A stretch of 43,306 nt of DNA from Loigolactobacillus backii (GTDB lineage Bacteria; Bacillota; Bacilli; Lactobacillales; Lactobacillaceae). The stretch is from positions 1 to 43,306 of the forward strand of contig NZ_RHNQ01000015.1 in NCBI RefSeq assembly GCF_003946275.1, written 5' to 3'. The notes beneath the pieces are model-generated. The model was not told where the DNA came from and did no database searches. It was given only the letters and a program-made list of their open reading frames with translations. The first letter of the stretch is position 1. Each line of letters starts with the position of its first letter. A program made the translations under genes and the position numbers. Below, piece after piece: positions 9,811 through 18,474 of the stretch.

Positions 9811-10146
9811 AAAAAAGCGCCCACTGTGATCTTAGATAAGACCACAAGGACGCTTTCGCGTGTTACCACCTCTTGTTTTACATTTGCGTCTCCGCAAATG
9901 CCTCTGCCGCGCACATATAATTAAAAGCAGAATGTGACTTCTTTATAAAACCGATAAACCAGAAGGCAAACGAGCAAGCTCATTCTTCTAATTATTGATG
10001 CGTTGGTGCGATAATGGGCACTCCCAATCCCGCCTACTTCATTCAGCAGATAGCTCAAAGGTTACTTTCGTCACTTCCAGTACTGCCCCTCTCAGCTTAC
10101 AGAGCTCTCTGTTTATCTACTGGAAATCACTACTCTTCCTCGTCAA
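9811..10146 (-). promoter_or_regulatory. T-box leader 2 (valine-type?) before the zinc-ribbon gene
   Basis: Second complete T-box on the minus strand. It opens with GACGAGGAAGAGTAG and has a Stem I with CAGAGAGCTCTG and CCAGTA/TACTGG pairing. A strong ATTTGCG/CGCAAAT hairpin precedes the T-box sequence AGAGGTGGTAACACGCG (about 9857-9873), and a terminator with a T-run ends at 9811. Using the same register as T-box 1 (GAA-A-NNN-A), the specifier reads GUA (Val) at 10063-10065. The downstream gene is the zinc-ribbon protein; readthrough might also reach ilvB. The codon assignment is tentative. Confidence 0.88.
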
Positions 10147-10182
10147 AGCATTTAAATTAGATTAGCATTAAAAGTTAAAATA

Positions 10183-10212
10183 AATTTATCATGCATTAGT
10201 TACCTATGTCAA
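10183..10212 (-). promoter_or_regulatory. Promoter of T-box leader 2
   Basis: On the minus strand TTGACA (10207-10212) with a weak -10 (TAAATT, 10183-10188) at 18 bp. It lies about 40 bp ahead of Stem I of T-box 2 and back-to-back with the ilvD promoter. Confidence 0.45.
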
Positions 10213-10245
10213 GCTGTTTTTAAAACTATTTCTAATAAAACAAAG

Positions 10246-10273
10246 TTGACAAACATTTTATAAGTGATAGTCT
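10246..10273 (+). promoter_or_regulatory. Candidate ilvD promoter
   Basis: TTGACA at 10246-10251 with only a poor -10 match (TAGTCT, 10268-10273). ATTTCTAATA just upstream (10228-10237) resembles the half-site near ridA and ilvB. No T-box precedes ilvD on this strand, so it is controlled separately from ilvBNCA. Confidence 0.35.
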
Positions 10274-10340
10274 TCTAATCATTCGCACCACAAATTTTAA
10301 TCTAAACGAATAAAATCTAATCTTCAGGAGATGGTTATCT

Positions 10341-12107
10341 ATGAGCGACACCTTAAATTTCACAGTCACTGGTAAAGACATGCAGAAGCGTAGTGACGAA
10401 ATTAAAGTCGGTGCTGATCGTGCCCCTGGTCGTAGTTTACTGTACGCAACTGGTCGGGTTAAGAACACTGACGACATGAAAAAGCCCTTTATTGCTATTT
10501 GCAATTCATATATTGAAATCGTTCCAGGACACATTCATTTACGTGAATTAGCCGAAATTGCTAAAAAGGCCATTCGCGAGGCCGGCGGTATTCCGTTTGA
10601 GTTTAATACCATCGGGGTTGATGATGGGATTGCCATGGGCCACATTGGCATGCGCTATTCGTTACCAAGTCGTGAGATCATTGCCGATTCAGCCGAAACA
10701 GTTATTAACGCCCATTGGTTTGATGGTGTCTTATACATGCCAAACTGTGACAAAATCAGTCCTGGCATGTTAATGGCCGCCGCCCGTACCAATGTGCCAG
10801 CCATTTTCTGTTCTGGTGGTCCAATGAAGGCAGGCCTTGATCCAAATGGACACGCTGTTACCCTTTCAAATATGTTCGAGGCCGTGGGTGCTTTTAAATC
10901 AGGCAAATTAAACAAGGATGACTTCCTTCAACTCGAGCAAAACGCCTGTCCAGGCTGTGGTTCTTGCGCCGGAATGTTCACCGCTAATTCAATGAATTGC
11001 CTGATGGAAGCGATGGGGATGGCATTACCTTATAACGGCACTGCACTCGCCGTTTCCGAGCAACGGCGGGACTTGATTCGCGCAGCTGCTAAACAGCTCA
11101 TGACATTAGTGAAAAATAACGTCAAGCCACGGGATATTATGACCAAAGAAGCCTTCGATGATTGTATCGCACTTGACATGGCCATGGGCGGATCAACCAA
11201 TACTGTTTTACATACATTAGCGATTGCACACGAAGCCGGCGTTAAATATAGCGAACGTGACGTCAACGCCATTGCTGAAAAGACACCATTCCTGGCCAAA
11301 ATTGCCCCATCATCTTCTTGGACTATGGAAGACGTACACAACGCTGGGGGAATTCCGGTAATTCTGAATGAATTAATCGAAAAAGGTGGCATTTTACACC
11401 CAGATCGGCAAACCGTCACTGGTAAAACAATCCGGGAAAACGTTGCTGGTGCCTACACTAAAAATGAAGAGGTTATCCATCCCTTAAGCAATCCATATTC
11501 TAGCGAAGGTGGTCTATCTGTACTTTACGGTAACATTGCTAAAGATGGTTCCGTAATCAAAGTTGGTGGTGTTGATCCCGATATTCACGAATTTACCGGA
11601 ACAGCAGTCTGCTTTGATTCCCACGATGATGCGGTTAATGGCATCGATGATGGTACCGTAAAAAAGGGTGACGTCGTTGTTATCCGTTACGAAGGTCCCA
11701 AAGGTGGTCCCGGCATGCCAGAAATGCTAAACCCAACTTCTGATTTAGTCGGGCGCGGACTTGGTCGCGATGTTGCCCTGATTACTGATGGTCGTTTCTC
11801 CGGTGCTACTCACGGAATTTGCGTTGGTCACGTTTCACCTGAGGCCGCTGAAGGCGGTGAAATTGCGCTAATCCATGACGGCGATCAAATCACGATTGAT
11901 CTAAAAAACCGAACGCTAAACGTTGCCGTTTCCGCTGCTGAACTACACAACCGCCAAAAGGAATTAAAACCCTTTAAACCTAAAGTTACCACCGGCTACC
12001 TGGCTCGTTACACGGCCCTAGTAACCTCGGCCAACACTGGTGGCGTTATGAAGGATCCAAGTGAGATCATTGCCCTTGAAGAACAAGCTCGTCAGAATAA
12101 GCTCTAA
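10341..12107 (+). CDS. ilvD: Dihydroxy-acid dehydratase
   Basis: Fe-S dehydratase, 588 aa, converting the dihydroxy acids made by IlvC to the 2-oxo acids of valine and isoleucine. Cluster cysteines are C54 ([16 protein letters not shown]), C136 ([14 protein letters not shown]) and those in [18 protein letters not shown] (203-209). The C-terminal catalytic region includes [13 protein letters not shown] and [20 protein letters not shown]. The start has AGGAGATGG upstream. It diverges from the ilvBNCA operon. The next gene, 37 bp downstream, is an Fe-S assembly factor, fitting this enzyme's cofactor. Confidence 0.96.
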   Translation: MSDTLNFTVTGKDMQKRSDEIKVGADRAPGRSLLYATGRVKNTDDMKKPFIAICNSYIEIVPGHIHLRELAEIAKKAIREAGGIPFEFNTIGVDDGIAMGHIGMRYSLPSREIIADSAETVINAHWFDGVLYMPNCDKISPGMLMAAARTNVPAIFCSGGPMKAGLDPNGHAVTLSNMFEAVGAFKSGKLNKDDFLQLEQNACPGCGSCAGMFTANSMNCLMEAMGMALPYNGTALAVSEQRRDLIRAAAKQLMTLVKNNVKPRDIMTKEAFDDCIALDMAMGGSTNTVLHTLAIAHEAGVKYSERDVNAIAEKTPFLAKIAPSSSWTMEDVHNAGGIPVILNELIEKGGILHPDRQTVTGKTIRENVAGAYTKNEEVIHPLSNPYSSEGGLSVLYGNIAKDGSVIKVGGVDPDIHEFTGTAVCFDSHDDAVNGIDDGTVKKGDVVVIRYEGPKGGPGMPEMLNPTSDLVGRGLGRDVALITDGRFSGATHGICVGHVSPEAAEGGEIALIHDGDQITIDLKNRTLNVAVSAAELHNRQKELKPFKPKVTTGYLARYTALVTSANTGGVMKDPSEIIALEEQARQNKL

Positions 12108-12144
12108 TTAGACTTAAATCTTTAATTGTAGGAGGCCCGTGCTA

Positions 12145-12471
12145 ATGACAGAAACAAATACTGCAGATAACCTAAAAGACCGCATGTTAGACGCTTTAGA
12201 AACTGTCATTGATCCTGAATTAGGTTGTGATATTGTCAATCTTGGCCTGATTTACGGTCTGAGTATGACCGAAGATGGCGAATGTGCCGTCACGATGACG
12301 TTAACAACAATGGGCTGTCCAATCTCGGATATCCTTGAGCAAATGATTGATAACGCCCTTTCTATTATTCCAGAGGTTAAAAAGGTCAAAATCAACCTTG
12401 TCTGGTACCCAGCGTGGACAGTTGCAAAGATGAGTCGTTACGCCCGAATTTCATTAGGTGTTCATTATTAG
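12145..12471 (+). CDS. MIP18/DUF59 family Fe-S cluster assembly protein
   Basis: A 108-aa stand-alone DUF59 (PaaD/SufT-like) protein. Family signatures are DPELGCDIVNLGLIYG and TTMGCPISDILEQMI, with Cys in both. The family helps load or mature Fe-S clusters. An upstream in-frame GTG at 12139 is too close to the GGAGG site (12131-12135), so I choose the ATG at 12145. The spacing of 37 bp from ilvD implies co-transcription. I infer that it helps assemble the IlvD cluster. Confidence 0.85.
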   Translation: MTETNTADNLKDRMLDALETVIDPELGCDIVNLGLIYGLSMTEDGECAVTMTLTTMGCPISDILEQMIDNALSIIPEVKKVKINLVWYPAWTVAKMSRYARISLGVHY

Positions 12472-12556
12472 TTGAACTTTGCGACCATTTTAAATTCTAT
12501 TTTTAATATCAAAATAACAAAAAATTAATGACTTGAATTACGAAAGGAAGATGTAT

Positions 12557-13533
12557 ATGAAACATGCTGAAATGGTTGGTAATTGGGTGAGTAAGTGGTT
12601 TACCTGGCTAGTCGTAGCTGTGGCCGCGTTTAGTTTCTTTGTTCCTAGTATTGGAGTCGCAATCGCACCGCACACATCGCTATTATTAGGTATCGTCCTA
12701 TTTGGAATGGGCCTAACGTTAACGCGTAAGGACTTTGCTAGAATATTTCGGCATCCGTGGCCTGTCTTCGCCGGTACAGTTGCCCACTACGTCATCATGC
12801 CCGGCATTGCCTACCTACTCTGCCTAATTTTTCACCTTAACGGACCAACTGCCGTCGGTGTTATCCTTGTTGGTTCTTGTCCAAGTGGAACGTCATCAAA
12901 CGTTATGGCCTACCTTGCTGGTGGCGATGTTGCCTTAGATGTTTCGATTGGCATGTTATCAACATTGCTAGCGCCAATAATGTTACCAACACTTTTACTT
13001 CTTTACGCTGGTAATTGGGTGACCGTCCCTGCTACTTCACTTTTCCTTGGCGCTATTCGAATTGTTTTACTACCAATTTTCTTAGGCGTTTTGGTTCACA
13101 CTATTTTCGGTAAAAGGATCGAGACCGTTAATCGCATCTTACCATTGGTTTCCCAAACTGCTATTTTATTAATTGTTGCTTCCGTTTTTGCAGCCAACCA
13201 AGCTCACTTATTTACCGCAGAAACTGCCTTGGTTATCCCAGTTGTAATCTTACATAACCTTTCCGGCTACGGGCTTGGCTTCTTATTCTCTAAGCTCATC
13301 CGCTTAAATGATCCTCAGAGAAAAGCAATTACTTTTGAAGTTGGTATGCACAAGATTCTGCCTTAGGGGCAACGCTGGCAATGAAGTACTTCCATCCAGC
13401 AGCCGCTATCCCTTCAACCATTTTCAGTATCTGGCATAATATTTCTGGCTCAATTCTTTCGACTTATTGGCGCAATAAATTAAATACTGATAAATCGGCG
13501 GAGCCAAAAACGACAAAGTTACAAGAAAATTAA
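12557..13533 (+). pseudogene. Frameshifted bile acid:sodium symporter (BASS) family transporter
   Basis: The first frame (12557-13366) encodes most of a BASS-family membrane transporter, with about eight hydrophobic segments and the motif GSCPSGTSSNVMAYLAGGD. It then ends abnormally at VGMHKILP. Reading the -1 frame from about 13354 gives the expected C-terminal end: DSALGATLAMKYFHPAAA, a last membrane segment, and a stop at 13533. The break coincides with a CACA where CA is expected (13349-13352), so a 2-bp duplication explains it. The start ATG at 12557 follows GAAAGGAAG. The substrate is unknown; the family carries organic acids, including pantoate and keto acids. A sequencing error is possible. 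Confidence 0.8.
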
Positions 13534-13787
13534 GTAGCAATTAAGACGACTTCTGGTCGCTATTAATCCTTGATCGATACTCATTTGAAAAAGAAGTGGA
13601 CACAAAAAATCGCAATCCGTCTGGCTAACAAGCACTAATTGGCTAGAATTTACGGATAAAGCAATCTTTTGGCCCACTTTTAATTTTTCTATCATTAAAT
13701 GGTATTTATAGAATTGGTTTAATTAAATATAAATTGTAAACTGAGTATAACTTGAAGCAATCGATTAATTTTTAGGGGGCATTTGCG

Positions 13788-15038
13788 ATGATCAATCAAT
13801 CTATTAAAGAGCAAAAGCCTTCTTGGCGGCAAAACTTAACCTTTCTTTGGTTTGGCAACTTTATGACCGGAATGGGTTTTTCAATGACAATGCCCTTTTT
13901 ACCACTTTTCATACAAACATTAGGTAATTTCAATAAATGGCAACTTAATCTTTACAGTGGCACAGCCTTTGCAATTACTTTTCTCGTAAAGGCAATTGTC
14001 TCACCATTTTGGGGAAAGTTAGCCGACGAACATGGCCGCAAAATCATGTGCTTGAGAGCAGCACTGGGAATGACCTTTACGATTACTGCTTGTGGTTTCG
14101 TACCTAATATTACAGTCTTAATTATTTTACGTGCCTTACAGGGCGGTTTCTCCGGCTACATTAATAACGCCAACGCGATTATTGCTGCCGCGGTCCCTCG
14201 GGAAAAAAGTGGCCAGGCAATGGGCACTTTGGCCACTGGAAACGTTGTTGGCACTTTGCTTGGCCCCTTACTAGGGGGCGTTTTGGCCGGCATTGCAGGC
14301 TATCGTAGCACCTTTTACGTCACTGGTGCATTAATGTTTATCGTCTTTTTAATGACACTATTTTTTGTTCACGAAAAATTTAGTCCTTTAGCTAAAGGGG
14401 ATTTAACCCCAACACGCCAGGTTTTCCGTGAACTACGTTATCCAAAATTAATTACCGGAATGTTTATCACCACTTTAATTATTCAAGCGGCCAATATGTC
14501 AGTTACCCCAATTGTCAGCTTATTTGTTGGCGAATTATTGCATCACCACGGCCCAATTGCGCTTATTAGTGGCGTTGTTGCCGCCTTACCAGGCGTTGTA
14601 ACCTTATTTGCCGCGCCATTGTTAGGCAAACTAAGCGATCACGTTGGGCCAGAACACGTTCTCCTTTTTGGCTTGCTATTTGCTACCGCCTGCTTTATAC
14701 CAATGAGTTTTGTTCGTAACATCTGGCAATTTGGTGCCTTACGCCTATTAGTTGGGGTTTCTGATGCCGCGCTATTACCAGCCGTTCAGGCAATCATGAC
14801 CCTTTATATTCCTAGCAAAGCCTTTGGTCGTTTATTTAGCTGGAATCAATCCTTTCAAGCGTTAGGCAGTGTTTCTGGACCAATGCTCGGTGCAGTTATT
14901 TCCAGCGTTAGTGATTATCGCGGTGTTTTTGCCATGACCGCAATTTTTGAGTTAATTAATTTCGGTTTACTCCTGCATGATACCCACGAACTCCGGCAAG
15001 ATAAAAAACACCAGTCAGTTACGCTTAATAGTGATTAA
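13788..15038 (+). CDS. MFS transporter, MdtG-like multidrug exporter
   Basis: A 416-aa major facilitator with 12 predicted membrane segments. The motif-A loop GKLADEHGRK follows the second segment, and RALQGGFSGYINNANAI and GTLLGPLLGGVLAG are typical of the DHA1 drug-efflux group. A second-half motif, GKLSDHVGPEHV, repeats motif A. The AGGGGG site precedes ATG at 13788. The 254-bp upstream gap holds an imperfect inverted repeat (AAGTGGACACAAAA against TTTTGGCCCACTTTT) but no gene. It is monocistronic; the true substrate cannot be told from sequence. Confidence 0.88.
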   Translation: MINQSIKEQKPSWRQNLTFLWFGNFMTGMGFSMTMPFLPLFIQTLGNFNKWQLNLYSGTAFAITFLVKAIVSPFWGKLADEHGRKIMCLRAALGMTFTITACGFVPNITVLIILRALQGGFSGYINNANAIIAAAVPREKSGQAMGTLATGNVVGTLLGPLLGGVLAGIAGYRSTFYVTGALMFIVFLMTLFFVHEKFSPLAKGDLTPTRQVFRELRYPKLITGMFITTLIIQAANMSVTPIVSLFVGELLHHHGPIALISGVVAALPGVVTLFAAPLLGKLSDHVGPEHVLLFGLLFATACFIPMSFVRNIWQFGALRLLVGVSDAALLPAVQAIMTLYIPSKAFGRLFSWNQSFQALGSVSGPMLGAVISSVSDYRGVFAMTAIFELINFGLLLHDTHELRQDKKHQSVTLNSD

Positions 15039-15061
15039 TATTAAAATAGTCTTGCAATTTT

Positions 15062-15089
15062 TTTACTAATTCTTAGAATTGTGTATACT
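15062..15089 (+). promoter_or_regulatory. Promoter with operator-like palindrome before the hydroxyacid dehydrogenase
   Basis: TTTACT (15062-15067), 16 bp, TATACT (15084-15089). The spacer contains the palindrome AATTCT-T-AGAATT (15068-15080), a classic position for a repressor. The half-sites resemble those of the ridA palindrome at 2229-2249. Confidence 0.5.
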
Positions 15090-15166
15090 TAATTAGGAAT
15101 ATAAAATATTTTCCAAACTAAACTAGATTTATATCAAACTTAGCAAGCTATTAGGGAGGCTTTTTT

Positions 15167-16093
15167 ATGCGAAAAATGGCAGTTATTGGTCTTGGCCACG
15201 TTGGTCGTGAAGTTGGTTACACAATTGTTACTAAGGGGATTGCGGACGATTTAACCTTATTTGATAAGTCAGATAAGATCGCAAAGGCAGAACAACTAGA
15301 CTTACAGGATGCCCAAGGACAATTAACAACGCACACTAATGTAGCGATTCAGGACTACGCACAATTACAAGATACTGACGTTATTATTTTTAGTGCCGGC
15401 GATATTACAGCGCTTTATGACCACGCTGGTGATCGTTTGGCCGAATTACGTGTAACTAGTAAAATTGTCGAAGAAGTTGGTCCTAAGATTAAAGCATCTG
15501 GTTTTAATGGTATTATCATTGATATTACAAACCCATGTGACGTTATCACCACATACTTACAAGATTTGACTGGTTTACCTAAAAAACAAGTCTTCGGCAC
15601 TGGTACCTCGTTGGACACATTGCGAATGAAACGTGCCGTTGGTGAAAAACTCAACGTTGAATTAACGAACGTTGCCGGTTTCAACTTAGGTGAACACGGT
15701 GAAACTCAATTTACGGCCTGGTCGACAGTCACTGTTGGCGGAAAACCAATTAGTGTTCTCGCTAAAGAGCGGAACCTTGACGTCAATCAGCTTAGTGAAG
15801 ATGCCCGCCTAGGTGGCTGGTACATCTTTAATGGTAAACGCTACACAAGCTATGGTATTGCCACGGCTGCGGTTACCCTAGCTGAGGCTGTCTTTAGTGA
15901 CGCCCGGGTTATTCGGCCAGTATCTAACTGGAACGAAGAGCTTGGGATTTGTATTGGCCAACCAGCCATTGTTGGCCGTGAAGGCATCGTCGCTACTTAT
16001 CCAATTACCTTACCGGCAGATGAACAGGCACTTTTCCAAAAATCTGCCGACACAATCAAACATAATTACAGTACTTTACCCTCAAAGAGCTAA
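15167..16093 (+). CDS. L-2-hydroxyisocaproate dehydrogenase-like 2-hydroxyacid dehydrogenase
   Basis: NAD-dependent LDH/MDH-family enzyme of 308 aa. The nucleotide motif is GLGHVG (8-13); catalytic D150 and R153 (GTSLDTLRMKR) and H177 (NLGEHGETQFTAWST) are present. Its overall sequence is closer to L-HicDH than to ordinary LDH (GDRLAELRVTS, YTSYGIATAAV). L-HicDH reduces branched 2-oxo acids such as ketoisocaproate, regenerating NAD+. This fits the BCAA genes in the region. GGGAGG precedes the ATG. Its end overlaps the convergent sfsA gene by 12 bp. The exact substrate would need assay. Confidence 0.85.
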   Translation: MRKMAVIGLGHVGREVGYTIVTKGIADDLTLFDKSDKIAKAEQLDLQDAQGQLTTHTNVAIQDYAQLQDTDVIIFSAGDITALYDHAGDRLAELRVTSKIVEEVGPKIKASGFNGIIIDITNPCDVITTYLQDLTGLPKKQVFGTGTSLDTLRMKRAVGEKLNVELTNVAGFNLGEHGETQFTAWSTVTVGGKPISVLAKERNLDVNQLSEDARLGGWYIFNGKRYTSYGIATAAVTLAEAVFSDARVIRPVSNWNEELGICIGQPAIVGREGIVATYPITLPADEQALFQKSADTIKHNYSTLPSKS

Positions 16094-16819
16094 TTCATCA
16101 GCCGTTAATTCGTGAAATTGCCGGGCAAGATTTAGCTTAACTGGATAAACTGCTTTAATCTCTCCGGGCGTTACTGCGCAGCCATAGGCCAAAACAGTGA
16201 CGCCCGCTTTTTGTGCGGCCAAAATTTCTTGATATAATTTCAGATCACGTTGCTTATAAACGGTCATTTCACGAATACCACTCATTTGAACAATAAAACA
16301 TAAATAAGCGCCATAACCAGATGCGCGTGCCGCCATCAAAGTTCGAACGTGTTTTTCAGCGCGAATTGTTGGTGCATCAGGAAATGCCGCAAAGTCGGCG
16401 TTAGCTAATGTGACGCCTTTAATTTCAACAAAAAAGGATTCAGTTGCGGTGCTCCCAAATAAATCAAAACGTGAATCAGAGAAAACTACCTCTGGACGTA
16501 ATGTTGTGATCGGTTCGGCCAACCCAGGTAACTGAATAGTCCCATCCAAGATACTTTCATAGGCAATATGGTTAGGTGCCTGACTATCAATGTTGATCCA
16601 GCGTTCACCACACAGTGCAGCAACTAAATCATACTTTGTTTTACGTTTAGGATTATTGCTTTTCACTAGCGCAACTTGAACCTGTGGCCGCAAAATTTCT
16701 TTATTTCTTCCGGTATTTTTTACGTGGACTGCCTGGACACTACCGGCAATTTCACAGTTGGCAATGAATCGGTTAGGTCGAGCAAGAAACGTCCCAATCG
16801 TGATGTTAGCGTATTTCAT
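16082..16819 (-). CDS. sfsA: SfsA family protein (sugar fermentation stimulation)
   Basis: A 245-aa SfsA homologue of usual length. The N-terminal OB-like part has RFIANCEIAG and HVKNTGR; the C-terminal nuclease-like part has EIKGVTLAN and FPDAPT, then KHVRTL. The conserved D/E...EIK pattern matches the restriction-endonuclease-like fold attributed to this family. The biological role is unsettled: a sugar-metabolism regulator in E. coli by name, possibly a nuclease. The open frame extends to 16834, but that stretch is the ribosome site (GGAGG), so ATG 16819 is the start. Confidence 0.9.
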   Translation of the reverse strand: MKYANITIGTFLARPNRFIANCEIAGSVQAVHVKNTGRNKEILRPQVQVALVKSNNPKRKTKYDLVAALCGERWINIDSQAPNHIAYESILDGTIQLPGLAEPITTLRPEVVFSDSRFDLFGSTATESFFVEIKGVTLANADFAAFPDAPTIRAEKHVRTLMAARASGYGAYLCFIVQMSGIREMTVYKQRDLKLYQEILAAQKAGVTVLAYGCAVTPGEIKAVYPVKLNLARQFHELTADELAL

Positions 16820-16874
16820 GTTAATTTCCTCCAAAATAATTCCTACTCAACTACACTGCTGTTAAAAATAAAGA

Positions 16875-16917
16875 ACAAAGAATAGTAGCAATCATGACTT
16901 TTGCAACTACTCTTTGT
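16875..16917. terminator. Hairpin between sfsA and the universal stress gene
   Basis: Stem of 17 bp with two imperfect positions (ACAAAGAATAGTAGCAA against TTGCAACTACTCTTTGT) around a 9-base loop, with T-rich sequence on either side depending on the strand. It follows the minus-strand universal stress gene and can end that transcript. Confidence 0.6.
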
Positions 16918-16948
16918 CCTATTTTGATTTTAAATTAATTAAACAACA

Positions 16949-17440
16949 TTACATATCATTAGCCCGAACAACAATTACCGAGCACGCCGCATTTTGCGCC
17001 ATATAACTTGCTTGCGAACCGATAAATAATCGATTCTTGTCAGTCGTTTCTGACCCAACAATTAAAAGATCTGGCCGCCAATCAGGAATAATCTTATTTA
17101 CAATAATATTTCCTGGCTTGCCTTCACCAATTAATGGCGTTACGTCTGTGACACCAAAATCCTTAGCCTTGGCTGCATACTGGTTAATTTTATCTAACAC
17201 TTCTTGTCGGTGATCTGACAAAACGTCTGGTGATAATGAATCATAAATATTCAGATCACCAGTCTCCAAGATTGTAACAATTGCTAACGGCACACGATAA
17301 GTTTTGGCCAGCGTCACAGCGTAGTTAAACGCACGAATTGATGACGTTGAATCATCTTCATCTACTGCCACCAATAAACGATGAAAGTTCATGTTTTCTA
17401 CTTCAAAATCTAACGTGTTCTTTGGGTCTTCCGTACTCAT
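16949..17440 (-). CDS. Universal stress protein, UspA family
   Basis: A 163-aa single-domain USP. The fold begins at FHRLLVAVDEDDSTSSIRAF, and the nucleotide-binding loop near the C-terminus reads GSETTDKNRLFIGSQASYM, matching the G-2x-G-9x-G-S/T ATP pattern only loosely. Starts further upstream are possible, but AAAGGTGGGG sits before ATG 17440. An acidic 25-residue N-terminal tail precedes the fold. The role is general stress response. A related but different USP lies at 31980-32456. Confidence 0.85.
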   Translation of the reverse strand: MSTEDPKNTLDFEVENMNFHRLLVAVDEDDSTSSIRAFNYAVTLAKTYRVPLAIVTILETGDLNIYDSLSPDVLSDHRQEVLDKINQYAAKAKDFGVTDVTPLIGEGKPGNIIVNKIIPDWRPDLLIVGSETTDKNRLFIGSQASYMAQNAACSVIVVRANDM

Positions 17441-17539
17441 CCGTTTATCCCCACCTTTGTTGGTCATTAATAATGCTGCAACTAAGTTCATTTTTGGAAA
17501 ATACCTTTACGCGTATTGCCCAGACTAATTTAGTGTAAC

Positions 17540-17576
17540 CGTGTTTGGAAAAGCAGGAACCTGCTTTCCAAACACG
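17540..17576. repeat. Minimal family B hairpin
   Basis: A 37-bp palindrome made only of the B-element ends: CGTGTTTGGAAAAGCAGG facing CCTGCTTTCCAAACACG, with one bulged A. It may be the smallest unit of the B family. It lies upstream of the universal stress gene. Confidence 0.75.
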
Positions 17577-17644
17577 CCCTAAGTTCATTATAGCTGTAAC
17601 AAATTAAAAATAGCAAGTTGAAACTCCACACCACATTTGTTTAG

Positions 17645-17848
17645 TTATTCTTTATGGACACTAATCGAGAGAATATCACGAAATGAGCCGTCTTGATTGC
17701 CCAGCTTATTATTTATTAAATAGTTAAACATTTGCTCTTTTGCTTCACGTTTCGTTGTATTATGCATAACACACTGTTCAGTCTTTTTCCCGCTAGCCAA
17801 ACGATAAACACCAACTACCAAATAATCCATTGTTTTATTAAATAACAA
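17645..17848 (-). CDS. Hypothetical small protein, 67 aa
   Basis: I do not recognise this. The frame starts at a TTG (17848) 8 bp after GGGGGG; an internal ATG at 17830 has no ribosome site. The protein is mixed and basic, with the core YLVVGVYRLASGKK and an AKEQMFNYLINNKLG helix, and no membrane segment. It lies alone between the usp and ThrE-type genes. It could be a spurious frame. Confidence 0.45.
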   Translation of the reverse strand: MLFNKTMDYLVVGVYRLASGKKTEQCVMHNTTKREAKEQMFNYLINNKLGNQDGSFRDILSISVHKE

Positions 17849-17921
17849 AACTGTGCCCCCCTTACCTGATTCAACCCACGTTATAACACCCTAACACTTA
17901 TTGCGCAACACCTTTAACTCA

Positions 17922-18368
17922 CTAACTATTTTTGGCCGGGCGCCGCAGACCAACAAACTGAGCCAACATAAATCCAACGGCAATTGCCCCAGAAATCATC
18001 ATTACCTGAATGGCAAACCCAATGCCCTGCGTATAATTACCAAGGACAAGTGCCCGAACACAACGATAAGCAACGCCACCAGGGACTAGCGGCACTAAAC
18101 TCGGAATATTGAAAATAATAACCGGAATTTTTTTCATTCGCGCAAAGAATAAACTAACTGATGCAATTACAAATGCACCAATTAAATTAGGTAACATATG
18201 TCCTAAATCTAATTGCACAAGTAGCCAATAAACAAACCAGCCCGCGGCACCAGTCAACCCACAAGCATTCAATGCTCGGTGTGGCACATTAGTACAAATA
18301 CCAAAGGCTACCGTGGCTATGTAACTAAAAACAAGTTGTAGCAAGACTTTTCCAAATAAAGTGATCAT
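17922..18368 (-). CDS. Threonine/serine exporter, ThrE C-terminal part (YjjB-like)
   Basis: A 148-aa membrane protein of the DUF3815/ThrE_2 type, with four or five hydrophobic segments and the motif FNIPSLVPLVPGGVAYR. The N-terminus AFGICTNVPHRAL is typical of YjjB. The frame extends to 18389, but GGGGAG lies just before the internal ATG at 18368, which I choose. It pairs with the YjjP-like gene upstream (107 bp gap) to make a two-subunit exporter of the ThrE superfamily; in the E. coli pair, succinate export has also been proposed. Confidence 0.85.
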   Translation of the reverse strand: MITLFGKVLLQLVFSYIATVAFGICTNVPHRALNACGLTGAAGWFVYWLLVQLDLGHMLPNLIGAFVIASVSLFFARMKKIPVIIFNIPSLVPLVPGGVAYRCVRALVLGNYTQGIGFAIQVMMISGAIAVGFMLAQFVGLRRPAKNS

Positions 18369-18474
18369 CTCATAGCTCCCCGTAGCCATTACAGCTAATT
18401 TTTGCCTAGAATGTTTTCAATTGATCTAGCGCAAACTTACTCAGAATCCAGATGTCTTTTTAGACAGGCCTTAA

